NCBI RefSeq assembly: GCF_902170305.1
Contig: NZ_CABHWW010000014.1
Span: 1 to 64,000, forward strand
DNA: 64,000 nt
Source of the DNA: Yersinia alsatica
GTDB lineage: Bacteria > Pseudomonadota > Gammaproteobacteria > Enterobacterales > Enterobacteriaceae
Direction: 5' to 3'
Shown: positions 1 to 10,211 of the stretch, piece after piece
Position numbering within the stretch: the stretch's first letter is position 1
Layout of the letters: every line of letters begins with the position of its first letter
Notes under the pieces: generated by a model
What the model was told of the DNA's origin: nothing
The model's input: only the letters and a program-made list of their open reading frames with translations
Database searches by the model: none
Program-made: the position numbers and the translations under genes

Positions 1-200
1 ATTTTGTGATTAAAATAAACGATATTAAAAACTTAGATCTATAGGTTGGAGTTAATTAATTAGGATATATCTTGGATGATCTAAATGGACTGGGAAGAAT
101 ACAAGTGGATATAATTTAGTGGCAACGAAACTTTATCAAAACAGTGCCAGGCATTCATTATTGCTGGGTATTATATTAATTTTATTCTGGGGTGTTTATT

Positions 201-719
201 TTGTTAAAGAAAAGTATTTTTCTATTATTTGCAATGGTGATTGTACTGGCTGGTTGTTCTGATCCCGAACCAACAGGTACTAAAGTCTTTGGTGGCAAAG
301 CTTACATTGATATGCCAGCTGAATTCACGTTGATGTCTAAAGAAATGTTGGCAACTAAGTATCCTCAAGCCAATGCACCGCAAGAAGCTTACGCTGTTGG
401 CGATGGTAGCGTATCCTTCGCATTTAGCGATACCAATAACGCAATACCTGAAGGTAAGCTTGGTGATGTCGTCAAAATGATGAAAACGCAATTCGCTGCA
501 TTTAAACCTACTCTGGAAGAGAAGGATATTGATGGGCGTAAAGCTTATATTCTGACCATGGACACACCGGCTGCGGATGGAACCATCAAAAATGTAATGT
601 TGCTGACGACGATTGATGGAAAGTTGGCTATCGCTACATTTAATAGTACCGAGGCTTTAGCTGATAAATATATGACAGTGGGCAATAATGCATTGCTTTC
701 TTTAAAGTTTAAGAAATAA
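201..719 (+). CDS. Small lipoprotein, possibly DcrB-like
   Basis: A 172-residue protein of unknown function. The N-terminus has two lysines, a hydrophobic stretch and a lipobox (LAGC, Cys about 19), so it should be lipid-anchored after Sec export. The remainder is a soluble domain with the alternating strand and helix pattern of small periplasmic domains such as DcrB; that resemblance is inferred, not aligned. No ATG is available. A GTG at 192 directly abuts the GGGG at 188-191, so the TTG at 201, about 9 bases behind it, is the better start. A strong hairpin follows the stop. Confidence 0.7.
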   Translation: MLKKSIFLLFAMVIVLAGCSDPEPTGTKVFGGKAYIDMPAEFTLMSKEMLATKYPQANAPQEAYAVGDGSVSFAFSDTNNAIPEGKLGDVVKMMKTQFAAFKPTLEEKDIDGRKAYILTMDTPAADGTIKNVMLLTTIDGKLAIATFNSTEALADKYMTVGNNALLSLKFKK

Positions 720-765
720 CCATGAAATAATACGGTTATCTTGAACAGGTTAGATGAGTAGTAAT

Positions 766-796
766 AAAGATTGCCATGAGACTCATGGCAATCTTT
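766..796 (+). terminator. Hairpin terminator after the lipoprotein gene
   Basis: A perfect 14-bp stem (766-779 with 783-796) closes on a 3-base loop and runs into CTTTATCATTTCT. It lies 46 bases after the lipoprotein stop. The U-run is short, so efficiency is uncertain; the A-rich 5' side could also serve the other strand. Confidence 0.65.
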
Positions 797-910
797 ATCA
801 TTTCTAAACCAGTGTTATTATATACTTAAAAAGAAGGCTTAGATTCTGTCTACCTCTTCCTAACATAGTCATAAATTGGCATTATGTCGGTATGTTGAGT
901 TTTAGGGTAT

Positions 911-1162
911 ATGATGAAACAGTTTCCATTTGATAAACGTTATGAAATTGAAGATGCTAGCGGCACCATTGGCTACTATATTGATGGCGATGAATATATT
1001 CGTGGACAGGATGGCATCCCTGGCTACCGCATCGCCGGTTATGAAGTGTTCGAGCATAATGCCGAGGCCAAACTGGCAGGCTTCCTTGAGGGGAAACATA
1101 TAACGACCCCGGATGCAGACATCTTGTTAACGATTTTAGATGACCAACAAGTGGCTGATTAA
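911..1162 (+). CDS. Hypothetical 83-residue protein
   Basis: I do not recognise this protein. It is small, acidic and apparently cytoplasmic, with no signal or membrane segment. The first half is rich in Gly, Tyr and Asp (for example GYYIDGDEY and PGYRIAGYEVF), suggesting short beta strands joined by turns; the C-terminal third is probably helical. An AGGG lies just before the tandem ATG codons at 911 and 914. It precedes yfcF on the same strand by 30 bases, so the two may be cotranscribed. Confidence 0.6.
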   Translation: MMKQFPFDKRYEIEDASGTIGYYIDGDEYIRGQDGIPGYRIAGYEVFEHNAEAKLAGFLEGKHITTPDADILLTILDDQQVAD

Positions 1163-1177
1163 TCTTCTCAATAATAA

Positions 1178-1828
<651 letters not shown>

Positions 1829-1834
1829 CCGTAA

Positions 1835-2401
1835 ATGAAGCAAGTGATTGAAGTTGAAACCGAACGTCTACGGCTGCGGCAGTGGGTTCCTGCTGACAAG
1901 GCCCCATTTGCCACGTTAAATGCCGACAAACGGGTGATGGAGTTTTTTCCTGCAACGTTAACCCGCAAAGAAAGTGATGCAATGGCTGACCGTTGCCAAC
2001 GATTGATCGCCCAGCGTGGGTGGGGAATGTGGGCGGTTGAGCTCAAAGCATCCAGGGAATTTGTCGGCACTTTAGGATTGCATATCCCTACAGCCGAATT
2101 ACCTTTTTCACCTTGTGTCGAAATAGGCTGGCGCTTTGCTTATCCATGTTGGGGGCAGGGATTGGCCACCGAAGCGGCATTCGCGGCCTTAGACGTTGGT
2201 TTTAAGCAATTAAATCTGGCTGAGATTGTTTCGTTTACCGCATTAATTAATTTGCGTTCACAAGCATTGATGTCACGAATTGGGATGGAGCGAGCGCCAG
2301 AGAGTTTTCCTCATCCTAATGTTAGCCCGGAGAGTCCACTTAGCCAGCATTGCTGGTATCACATGTCAAATCAACAGTGGCAGCGTCGATATGGTTCTTA
2401 A
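1835..2401 (+). CDS. GNAT-family N-acetyltransferase (RimJ/RimL type)
   Basis: A 188-residue GNAT acetyltransferase. It opens with the ETERLRLRQW motif typical of the RimJ/RimL branch and has the acetyl-CoA binding region around WGQGLATEAAFAAL (about 109-122), followed by a late strand with NLRSQALMSRIGM. The acceptor is unknown: ribosomal protein N-termini, amino acids and small molecules are all used by relatives. It begins 6 bases after yfcF with only a weak ribosome site, suggesting translational coupling. Confidence 0.85.
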   Translation: MKQVIEVETERLRLRQWVPADKAPFATLNADKRVMEFFPATLTRKESDAMADRCQRLIAQRGWGMWAVELKASREFVGTLGLHIPTAELPFSPCVEIGWRFAYPCWGQGLATEAAFAALDVGFKQLNLAEIVSFTALINLRSQALMSRIGMERAPESFPHPNVSPESPLSQHCWYHMSNQQWQRRYGS

Positions 2402-2896
2402 TGGAGCAGAGAGTGGCGAACTCATTAAATTGAGTCTTTATATTAGGTGGGTTACATCATGTCTAATAGTGGTAGTGACCCATCAACGAGGGCGGCAGTG
2501 ATATAAATAATAAAAAGTGAATAAAGAAAAATATTGCTGATCATTTGACACCTCGGTTACCTACTTGGGGTAGAACTTTTGGTCATGACAGAGCAATTAC
2601 AATATAGCACGCAAATTGAATAAAAAACGCACAGTAAATGAATAAATAATGAATTTTGTGTTACGTGCTTGTGATGATGGAGCTTTTTTTAAGAAGTTTT
2701 GGTGATGATTGGCAGTGGTCTGGGTATTGGCACTAATTGAAATTGGTGATGCTTCAAGCGGATAGTGGCGGAGAAGGGAATCATAAATCTTTATTTTTAT
2801 CAATCTGTTAGCTTGAATTGAAAACAATTTAGCCAGCATATGATCAGAGAGGGAGTAATTGTGCTACACTATGCGACCGATAATCAAGGATAAAAC
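2402..2896. other. AT-rich 495-base intergenic stretch
   Basis: No convincing gene was found here. The open frames on either strand lack a ribosome site and have a composition expected of AT-rich non-coding DNA. Near the right end, TACACT about 25 bases before the next ATG could be the -10 of a promoter for the gene at 2897; no good -35 element was seen. Confidence 0.4.
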
Positions 2897-3130
2897 ATGA
2901 AAAAAGTCTCAATCATTGCTCAGTGCTTAATAAACGCTAAGAGTTTCAGTGAGATGTCCGAAGCTGAATCCTCGATAAAAAAGGTTTTCAACGACAGTTA
3001 CGCCGATCACTCTTTTGAGGAATGGAATACTGATGTTTCTACGTTGAGTGCTAACCGTATCATCAGCCTGGTTGCCGGTGCTTCCAAGGTTCGGGTCAGA
3101 GGGTTGATCCAAGAATTATGGAATCACTGA
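2897..3130 (+). CDS. Hypothetical 77-residue protein
   Basis: I do not recognise this protein. It is a small cytoplasmic polypeptide, probably mostly helical, with an acidic serine-rich first half (SEMSEAESSIKKVF) and a basic segment near the end (SKVRVRGLIQELW). The ATG has AAGGA about 8 bases upstream and a possible -10 (TACACT) before that. It stands alone between two long intergenic stretches. Confidence 0.6.
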   Translation: MKKVSIIAQCLINAKSFSEMSEAESSIKKVFNDSYADHSFEEWNTDVSTLSANRIISLVAGASKVRVRGLIQELWNH

Positions 3131-3390
3131 TCCCCAACCAAGGGTTTCCAATAACCTGCCTACCATTTCACTACGCCAAGCATGCCAGCCATGCTGCGTG
3201 GTGAATGTTTTCCCTCGTATCTTTCCATTTTCCGCTTGTTTCTTTCCATTGTCTCCTGCAAAACCGGTTCTTTCCTGTAAGCGAAATCTGATCCGGTACA
3301 GATAATCTGAGTAACGCTGACCACACCACGGTTTAGTGCTGTCGATTAACGTAATCTAATGGGGTTGTACAACTGAGGGGCGGGAAGAAT

Positions 3391-3558
3391 ATGTCATTTC
3401 TTGATAATGTCAGAAAATGGGTTAGCAGTGCCAAAGTGAAAATTACGTGCCCAGATTGTGGTGCGACGTCAGAGCAGAGCACAGATAAAGTGCATAAAAA
3501 TACGGCATTAGTCTGCCCAAAGTGTGGCTGTTTATTTTTGCCGAAAGATAAACGCTAG
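3391..3558 (+). CDS. Small zinc-ribbon protein, YnfU-like
   Basis: A 55-residue protein with two CPxCG knuckles (CPDCG and CPKCG) about 20 residues apart, the signature of a single-zinc ribbon. It starts MSFLDNVRKW, as I recall for E. coli YnfU, a small zinc-binding protein of unknown role. GGGGCGGGAAG just upstream of the ATG supplies a ribosome site. It faces yniD convergently, with 11 bases between the stops. The family call is from memory; the zinc-ribbon call is direct. Confidence 0.7.
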   Translation: MSFLDNVRKWVSSAKVKITCPDCGATSEQSTDKVHKNTALVCPKCGCLFLPKDKR

Positions 3559-3569
3559 CGGCGATAGGG

Positions 3570-3677
3570 TCAGCCAAAAATCATTGATGCCCACCGTAGC
3601 AGCATTAATGCGCCACAGATACAAAGTAACACCAAAAACGTTTTCCAATGCTTGGTATGTAAGCGCTTGGTCACCAT
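3570..3677 (-). CDS. yniD: Small membrane protein YniD
   Basis: A 35-residue protein with a short basic N-terminus (MVTKRLHTKHWK) followed by a single hydrophobic segment (FLVLLCICGALMLL) ending RWASMIFG. Length and pattern match E. coli YniD, a small inner-membrane protein whose function is not known. It is convergent with the zinc-ribbon gene at 3391. GGGACCT just upstream of the start gives a modest ribosome site. Confidence 0.75.
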   Translation of the reverse strand: MVTKRLHTKHWKTFLVLLCICGALMLLRWASMIFG

Positions 3678-3856
3678 GAGGTCCCTATTTTTATCTGAAT
3701 ATTGTTGTTTGATTTGAAATAATTCTGCGGAGTTTATTTGTTTACCGCAACCTGAGTTATAGTAGCGAAAATTTATATTGATGCGAGAGTTAGTTCGTAG
3801 CGATAAAGTGTAATATGCGCTGCATCAATAATATTACGAATAGGAATAATGAAACC

Positions 3857-4246
3857 ATGGCTACCATTCCACAAAAATATGAAAACGCCGAGCGTTGGGC
3901 TTTTGGCGATACTGAGCAAGTCGCCGATGATGTGTTGGCGCTGGTACTGGATGGCACTAAAACCGCGACCTGTGCCGCATTAGATGAAGATGGCGTCCCA
4001 CAAGCGGGTGATGTGTTTGTTGTGGTTAATGGCCGCAATGAGCCGGTATGTGCTGTCGAGTTAACCGACGTTGAGCTGAAAACCTTTGATCAAGTAGATG
4101 AAGCTCATGCTTTGGCTGAAGGTGAGGGCGATCGAACGCTGGCTTACTGGCGCAAAACACAGCAGCGTTTTTTCGAGGAGTACGATATGTTTTCCCCGGA
4201 TATGATGCTGATTTGCATGCAGTTTAAAGTGTTGGAAAAGTTCTGA
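3857..4246 (+). CDS. ASCH-domain protein
   Basis: A 129-residue protein that looks like an ASCH domain, a PUA-like beta-barrel fold associated with RNA binding or coactivator roles. Supporting segments are WAFGDTEQVADDVLALVLDGTKTATCA near the start (conserved GxKTAT, residues about 30-37), AGDVFVVVNGRNEPVCAVELTDVE in the middle, and the late LAYWRKTQQRFFEEY. Upstream in-frame codons could extend it to 3815, but AGGAA sits at the right distance from the ATG at 3857 and the family usually begins here. The precise substrate is unknown. Confidence 0.8.
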   Translation: MATIPQKYENAERWAFGDTEQVADDVLALVLDGTKTATCAALDEDGVPQAGDVFVVVNGRNEPVCAVELTDVELKTFDQVDEAHALAEGEGDRTLAYWRKTQQRFFEEYDMFSPDMMLICMQFKVLEKF

Positions 4247-4382
4247 TAGCTGATTTTTGCTGATCGGTCTTCTGATTTATCACCGATTGGGCAGCAGTTC
4301 CGAATGGTAAAACTGCATGGTAAAAGAAGAAGCCGTCACTCATCTATTCATATATGGGCTGACGGATCTTCTGATTGGTCAA

Positions 4383-4625
4383 TCAAGTTACCCTCATCAC
4401 CCAGGCATCCTGATGTCTATCATAATGTTTCTTATATAGCAGCCGGTCTTTACCATCGAGTGTCGCTGGAATACTGGTCTGTTCATCCCACCCATCTAGC
4501 TGCATACACAAGTCAGGGTCCGATTTGCAGGGGATACTGAGTGTATTTTCACCTTTTGCCTGTGGTGCGGATAACACGGCGTCATCAACTTCAAAGTTTC
4601 GGATTTTTACTACCGTTTTTCCCAT
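4383..4625 (-). CDS. yebV: DUF1480 family protein YebV
   Basis: An 80-residue protein with the strongly conserved core CKSDPDLCMQLDGWDEQTSI and the C-terminal QDAWVMR of the YebV/DUF1480 family. It is cytoplasmic, with no signal or membrane segment. The role is not established. In E. coli yebV lies close to yebT (letB); here the two are about 11 kb apart with the pilus locus and other genes between them. Confidence 0.88.
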   Translation of the reverse strand: MGKTVVKIRNFEVDDAVLSAPQAKGENTLSIPCKSDPDLCMQLDGWDEQTSIPATLDGKDRLLYKKHYDRHQDAWVMRVT

Positions 4626-4737
4626 AAAGACTCCTTTCCACCTGTAGTGGTATGAGGTGTGACCAGATTGGTCGCCTTATTGAGAATAGCTGAGCTAAAA
4701 AAAAGCGCCAGAGGGTGCCCGCAAAAAAATCGCGTCC

Positions 4738-6447
4738 TTAGTAAGGAAGTTCGGCCAAATTAAATTGATTACGCCCATTCTTCTTCGAGTAATACAGTGC
4801 CTGATCTGCGGTCAACATCAGGTCAGCCTGATCAGTAATGCTGCTGTGCTGGTGTGCTTGATACACGGTCACGCCAAGGCTGATGGTCACTTTGCGAAAT
4901 TTACTGTCACTATGCTTAATCCCCATGGCGCGGATAGATTGCAGAATATGCTCTGCCACCAGACTGGCCCCTTTCTGGTCGGTATCCGGCAGAATGGCGG
5001 CAAACTCTTCACCACCATAGCGGGCCACAATATCAGTGCTGCGTTTTAATGATTTACGTAATGCTCTGGCCACCAGACGCAGACAGGCATCACCCGAAAT
5101 ATGACCATAGCAATCATTAAAATTCTTGAAATAATCGATATCAATCATTAAGACCGCCAATGGGGAGCCTGAGCGCCTTGCCCGCATAAATTCATGGGCC
5201 AGCACTTTTTTGAACTCTCGACGATTAGGTAATTTAGTCAGCGAGTCGGTTCTGGCTTGAATCTCCAGGCGTCGATTGGCCTTAATCAGCTTCAGTTCCA
5301 ATAGCTTGCGTTCATGGATATCTTCGGCAGTGCCATACCAACATTGCACATTACCCTGATCATCAACACTGGGAACTGCGCGAATACGCATCCAGTTCCA
5401 GCCTTTTTCCACATGACAAAAGCGAATTTCAACGTCGAGAGGTTCCTGAGTTTGGAGGGAATGCTCCCAACTTATCAGGGTAGGATGGCGATCATCAGCA
5501 TGAATGGTGCGCAACCATCTGTCTGCCAGCGCTTCTTCACGGGTTAAGCCGGTAATTTTTTCAAAGCGAGAACTGACATTGGTGATCATCCCGTCAGGGG
5601 AGGCCGTCCACGGAATTTGTGGGTTCAGTTCGACCATATTGCGGTAATGCTGCTTGCTACTGCGCAGCTTTTCTTCCATCTCTTTCAGCGGCGTAATATC
5701 TATCATGGCAACTGACAAACCGCTCACTTGACCACTGGGATATCGAGCCGCTTTCATGCGCATGAAAAAGACCCGCTTCTTATCTGGCATCTGAAACTCA
5801 GCATCAGGGATGCTATCGCTGCAATAAGCTTTTAATAGGGCACTTTGTACAATAGGGACGATACTGGGTAAGAAATCAGCCACTTTACGGCCATTGATCT
5901 CTATTGTGTTTTTACCCAATAATTCAGCAAGATAATCATTTACCGTCAGGTAGCGCAGGGTTGAGTCAATGAAGCACAGGCCCGCCGGTGCATTAGAATA
6001 AATGGATTCGAGCTCAAATAAGCGTCTACCGGCATCATAAGGTAAATTGCTCAGATTGCGGTCAATACCCCGATAGCCTTTGAATTCACCATTATCGTCA
6101 AACAGTGGGATACCGCTGGTTTCAAGCAAGACTTCGCTACCATCTGGGCGAATATTACGGTTTTGCAAACCCGCGAAAGGGATACGAGCAGCCACAATCT
6201 CAGCGAATATCTTTCCCACCCGACTAGCTTCATCTTTGGGCATAAAATCAAAGGGGGTTTTGCCGATCACTTCATGAGGGCGACGCCCCAAAAGCTCGAC
6301 AGATTTTGCCGATGAAAAGGTGTAACAGCCAGTAGCATCAACTTCCCAGATCCAATCTGAGTTATTCTCGATGATGTCCCGTAAGCTGTTCATTTCTTTT
6401 AACAGAGCAATGTCAGCTGATTTTTCCCGATTATCATAATCAGTCAT
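4738..6447 (-). CDS. PAS-PAS-PAS-GGDEF diguanylate cyclase
   Basis: A 569-residue cytoplasmic protein with three tandem PAS domains (about 25-140, 145-260 and 265-385; the third ends in the PAC-like CWYGTAEDIHERK) and a C-terminal GGDEF domain (about 400-565). The active site reads GGEEF near residue 480, and RSTD is placed upstream of it as in the inhibitory I-site, so the enzyme should make cyclic di-GMP and be product-inhibited. There is no EAL domain or membrane anchor. The ATG at 6447 is preferred over the GTG at 6456 because AGGAG lies 9 bases before it. It lies just downstream of the pilus operon, on the same strand. Confidence 0.93.
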   Translation of the reverse strand: MTDYDNREKSADIALLKEMNSLRDIIENNSDWIWEVDATGCYTFSSAKSVELLGRRPHEVIGKTPFDFMPKDEASRVGKIFAEIVAARIPFAGLQNRNIRPDGSEVLLETSGIPLFDDNGEFKGYRGIDRNLSNLPYDAGRRLFELESIYSNAPAGLCFIDSTLRYLTVNDYLAELLGKNTIEINGRKVADFLPSIVPIVQSALLKAYCSDSIPDAEFQMPDKKRVFFMRMKAARYPSGQVSGLSVAMIDITPLKEMEEKLRSSKQHYRNMVELNPQIPWTASPDGMITNVSSRFEKITGLTREEALADRWLRTIHADDRHPTLISWEHSLQTQEPLDVEIRFCHVEKGWNWMRIRAVPSVDDQGNVQCWYGTAEDIHERKLLELKLIKANRRLEIQARTDSLTKLPNRREFKKVLAHEFMRARRSGSPLAVLMIDIDYFKNFNDCYGHISGDACLRLVARALRKSLKRSTDIVARYGGEEFAAILPDTDQKGASLVAEHILQSIRAMGIKHSDSKFRKVTISLGVTVYQAHQHSSITDQADLMLTADQALYYSKKNGRNQFNLAELPY

Positions 6448-6661
6448 GATGTCCACTCCTGTTTAATCGCGGCTTTCCTTAGGTAAAATTCTGTCGGCTA
6501 TTATTTAAGCCCGCAGATTGTATAACAGGGACAGATTTAGTACAGCTCAATCGGAATTTTCTTAACTACAAATCTTTTTTTGATTTCTACTACATTAATA
6601 AATAAGGCGAAAACAATAATTTTAAAATGTGCTCATTTTCACCTTCGGATAAAACTTACAT

Positions 6662-7672
6662 TTAATACACCAACACCAGACTCACGTTGTCTTGATAGCT
6701 GCCTGGGGTGCGTTGATTCTGATTGGGGTTAATCACCGCATGAAAGGGAACCTGCTGTTGCGTGCCAGTGCCGGTTCCGGGCAGTATGGAGGTTGCATTC
6801 CACAGTGTGGAGCCCGAGGCACCTTGATAGAGCTGATATTGCAAATAATCGGTGGCGGTTGAAGATGTCAGTTTCATTTGCTGCCAATTAGTCACTGGGT
6901 TATCACCGGTGGTGACATAAGTATTAAAGGTCGAGCCTTTGGTGCAGGTGAGGGTAATCGTCTGGCTGATCGGGTTGAACTGACCCACTAAAGCGAAACT
7001 ACCGAAGTTAACATCTTGAGCACTATTAATGGCGCAATTCTTACTGACCACCAGGGTGACTGTCACGGTGGATATATCGGTTCCGGTTCCCGAGCCTTGC
7101 CAGGAACCTAAACAACCGCCCAACACATTCAATACTTTGCATATATTGTAGTTCCAGTCCAAAGTGATCACATCGGTATAGGTGCCTGCACTGATATTCA
7201 CGTTAATTGCGCCATTATTGCCGGTGCGGATATAGATGGGAAGATTGGCGTTTAAGTTTCCTAAGCTAATAGATAAAAGATTTGAACCGCTATAATCCAA
7301 TTTGCTTCCAATTCCCAGAGCAGTACCAAAAGCGCCAGTGGCATAAATAGAATAAGGGATAAGATCGCCCGCTGCATTTTTAAGGTTTAGATTATTGGTT
7401 GTGCTGGCTATAGTCGCTGATAAAGTATATGAGCCTAATAACGCAATAGAGATCAATGCGCCAGAACACGTCATTGCCGTGGCACCTTGAGCATTCACTG
7501 CTGTGGTATTTGCCGCCACAGAAGAGCTGGGAGGCAAAGTGACGGTACCCGCAGTAAAAGTGCAGGAGTCAGCCTGAGCAGTTGGAGCTATCAATCCCAT
7601 CACTAATATCAGCAAAATGCTAATAGCCAAGAAGAAGCCGCTAGGGCGTATTTTTATTTTATTCTGGCGCAT
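6662..7672 (-). CDS. Csu-type pilus tip protein, two spore-coat-U domains (CsuE-like)
   Basis: A 336-residue exported protein with a signal peptide ending near TAQA and two spore-coat-U (SCPU) domains, about 35-185 and 190-336. The first begins CTFTAGTVTLPP; the second begins NCAINSAQDVNFGSF and ends in a beta strand (VSLVLVY) suited to donor-strand complementation. In the Acinetobacter Csu pilus the two-domain CsuE is the tip adhesin and is encoded last, as here. A start at 7702 would overlap the usher stop, but GGGAG just before the ATG at 7672 decides for the shorter form. Confidence 0.88.
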   Translation of the reverse strand: MRQNKIKIRPSGFFLAISILLILVMGLIAPTAQADSCTFTAGTVTLPPSSSVAANTTAVNAQGATAMTCSGALISIALLGSYTLSATIASTTNNLNLKNAAGDLIPYSIYATGAFGTALGIGSKLDYSGSNLLSISLGNLNANLPIYIRTGNNGAINVNISAGTYTDVITLDWNYNICKVLNVLGGCLGSWQGSGTGTDISTVTVTLVVSKNCAINSAQDVNFGSFALVGQFNPISQTITLTCTKGSTFNTYVTTGDNPVTNWQQMKLTSSTATDYLQYQLYQGASGSTLWNATSILPGTGTGTQQQVPFHAVINPNQNQRTPGSYQDNVSLVLVY

Positions 7673-7698
7673 TTTTTCTCCCGTTATTTTGTTGCCGC

Positions 7699-10137
7699 TC
7701 ATTTGCAGGTCACTGTGCCGATATTCTGTATTCCGGTGCTGGCTTTTAGCGCAAATTGCACATAACAATTAGCGCTATTATCCGCTCGGGTTATTCTCAG
7801 TTTATTTTGTGGCTTAATTTGTTCGATATACGCAATACCGTCCCAACCGACATAACTGGCGGGTTTCGCATCGGCGGCAAATATTGGACTTCCTTTCGGT
7901 AAATCTTTACCTGACTCATCAACAACATGTAGTGTCGCAGCCGTAATTTGCTCTATCGGGAAATCGATTAAATAACCGCTGCGTTCACTGATTGCCAGTT
8001 GGCGTTCAACTTCGGGCATGGAAACATCCGCCGGCAAGCTCATAGGATCTATTTGGAATTTCGCCTGATAGTAGGAAGTGACATTAGGAATTAATAAATA
8101 GCCATCGTCATTGGTGGCTCCAATGAGCTGATTTTCATAACTGACCGGGATTTGGCGGAAACCATGGGTTGAAACTAGTGCAAAAGCATCATTGATAGTG
8201 TTGCTCGCATAGATCCCTCGGTTCATCATGACCAGCGAACCGCTCATTTCCCCCCAACTCCGGTAGTCGCTGTCATTACCATAGACACCGACCCGACTTT
8301 CCATGACGCGCGTCCGCCATGTCAGGTCGGCTTGCTGGTAACTACTGCTTTCACCGCTACCATTGGCATAAGCCAGATTCCAACCCAGCCCGCCGTTGGT
8401 GGGGGTCGCTCGGCTATAATTGACCCTTTGACTCCAAACGTTATTGGTATCACGCATACTGCTGAGACTGCCAGCCCCCCAATCGCCGAGAGGAATACTT
8501 AACACTATCTGCGCGTTATAACCTTTGCTGCCAATTTCCCGATTAACTGAGAGATAAAAACTGGTATTGCCAAAGACAGTATTGCTGTAACTGAGGTTAA
8601 CCAGCCGAGTACGCTCGCCTAAAGCATCCTGAACATCAAAATAGCCGGAGCCGATAGAGCCATAAGTTCCCAACCCCAGACTGCCAGTGATCTGGTCAGT
8701 ACGCCTACTGAGTCGGTATTCACTCTTATAATTCGCCAGGTCGCCGTAGTTAGGGCTGCGAGTGATGCGCTGGGCATTCAGGCTGAAAAAAGCATTGCTA
8801 TAGCTGTAACCGAATGAGTACTGATTACCCTTGCCACCGTATCGTGGTGAGGAGGGTGCTGCTGAAGTATCAATATTCAGCTCTGGTGCAATGCCGCTGC
8901 CTAAAATATCATTACCTGCGTGACTGATACTGTAGGAACCATTCAACACACCGTAATTCCCAGCACGTAAACTGATGCCACTGCCAGCAACATTCAGTTG
9001 TTTGGCGATATCGGCTCGCCCCTCTAACGTTAACCAAGGTGTCGTGCCATAGCGGAGCACTCCGGTGGCGACAGGATCGCCATAGTCAGCAGACTGAATG
9101 CCATAGTTTTGGCGTAGCATACCGCTGGAAACACTGAAGTCCCATAGGCCGGGCTTGAGTAAATCACTGGCGACATAGAAGGGAACCGATGTACTGACTT
9201 GCCGCCCCAATGCATCAGTGGTAACCACAGTGGCTTGTCCCGCACCATTGATTCTTGGGCCATTATCAATAACAAAAGGCCCGGGATTAACTGTCGCCGA
9301 TTGGGTCCTAAAGTTATTGATATACAGGTCTACGGTACTGGGGATAGCGGCCTGACCCGCAAACTGTGGGAGTGGATAAGTGACTAAGTCTGGGCGTATG
9401 GCAAAATTGCGTGATAATTGCAGCCCGCCAAGGCGCACTGAACTGCTCCAGGCCAGAGAGCCTGTTATCAGGTCACCCGCCGTGTAGCTCAGCATATGAT
9501 CTTCATCATTTGACCGCCACTGGGTATCGTAGCGGACATATCCTTTCTCTACGGTGACATCCGCGGTGTCTGTCAGGGTCGAACGATATACGCCGGTATT
9601 ACTGATGACACCGAAGCGATCGAAGAGCCGTTGCTCGGTCCAGGCCGAGAGATTACTGGGTTGACTGCTATTATTGCCCTGACTGGCATAAACATCATAA
9701 TTGAATAACAGGCCAAGACTGCTTTGCGCTAAATTGTAATCAGTTGGCGTGGCGGTATTAACCCGCTGTTGCGGCAACCACTCGCTGGGGATATCAATGA
9801 GCAGTTGCTGGCTGTCGCCTTGATAGGTGACTTTGACTTTATCCATCGCATCAATGGCAACTTCCTGCGGATTTGCTTCAGGCAGCGGTAAACCCACCGC
9901 TTTTAGTTGCTCAGGCGTCAGATAATAATGCCCGCCACGAAAGACCACCGGCACTGCCTCACCGAAGTTACGGCCATTAACCACCAGTTCCAGATAGAGG
10001 GTGGCGTCAGGCATCACCGCGGCAGATGGCGGAGGCGGCAAATCATCCCCCCTTGCCGTTTGCGGCATTAATATGGGGGATATCATTGAGGCATACATCA
10101 ATGTCAAAATTGGCGATAGCCTGGATTTGATCATCAT
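7699..10137 (-). CDS. Outer-membrane usher of the archaic chaperone-usher pathway (CsuD-like)
   Basis: An 812-residue outer-membrane usher. After a signal peptide it has the N-terminal periplasmic domain (LYLELVVNGRNFGEAVPV), a long beta-barrel region rich in Tyr, Ser and Gly with PFVIDNGPRINGAGQATVV near the plug region, and C-terminal domains ending NIGTVTCK. It would bind chaperone-subunit complexes and thread the fibre outward. Two ATG codons at 10137 and 10134 follow AAGG at a workable distance; the TTG at 10164 has no ribosome site. It lies between the chaperone and tip genes. Confidence 0.93.
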   Translation of the reverse strand: MMIKSRLSPILTLMYASMISPILMPQTARGDDLPPPPSAAVMPDATLYLELVVNGRNFGEAVPVVFRGGHYYLTPEQLKAVGLPLPEANPQEVAIDAMDKVKVTYQGDSQQLLIDIPSEWLPQQRVNTATPTDYNLAQSSLGLLFNYDVYASQGNNSSQPSNLSAWTEQRLFDRFGVISNTGVYRSTLTDTADVTVEKGYVRYDTQWRSNDEDHMLSYTAGDLITGSLAWSSSVRLGGLQLSRNFAIRPDLVTYPLPQFAGQAAIPSTVDLYINNFRTQSATVNPGPFVIDNGPRINGAGQATVVTTDALGRQVSTSVPFYVASDLLKPGLWDFSVSSGMLRQNYGIQSADYGDPVATGVLRYGTTPWLTLEGRADIAKQLNVAGSGISLRAGNYGVLNGSYSISHAGNDILGSGIAPELNIDTSAAPSSPRYGGKGNQYSFGYSYSNAFFSLNAQRITRSPNYGDLANYKSEYRLSRRTDQITGSLGLGTYGSIGSGYFDVQDALGERTRLVNLSYSNTVFGNTSFYLSVNREIGSKGYNAQIVLSIPLGDWGAGSLSSMRDTNNVWSQRVNYSRATPTNGGLGWNLAYANGSGESSSYQQADLTWRTRVMESRVGVYGNDSDYRSWGEMSGSLVMMNRGIYASNTINDAFALVSTHGFRQIPVSYENQLIGATNDDGYLLIPNVTSYYQAKFQIDPMSLPADVSMPEVERQLAISERSGYLIDFPIEQITAATLHVVDESGKDLPKGSPIFAADAKPASYVGWDGIAYIEQIKPQNKLRITRADNSANCYVQFALKASTGIQNIGTVTCK

Positions 10138-10211
10138 CCCAAACCTTATATTCCTGTTTATCAATGCATTAGCGATGCATCAATCAATAGATATTCTTAG
10201 ATAAGAACAAT

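Noticed and set aside
119-262. 47-codon frame beginning GTG with a hydrophobic segment, overlapping the lipoprotein start
   Set aside because: No good ribosome site, and the hydrophobic part largely shares bases with the lipoprotein signal peptide in another frame.
2597-2839. 80-codon minus-strand frame
   Set aside because: No ribosome site, low-complexity composition typical of AT-rich non-coding DNA, and no family resemblance.
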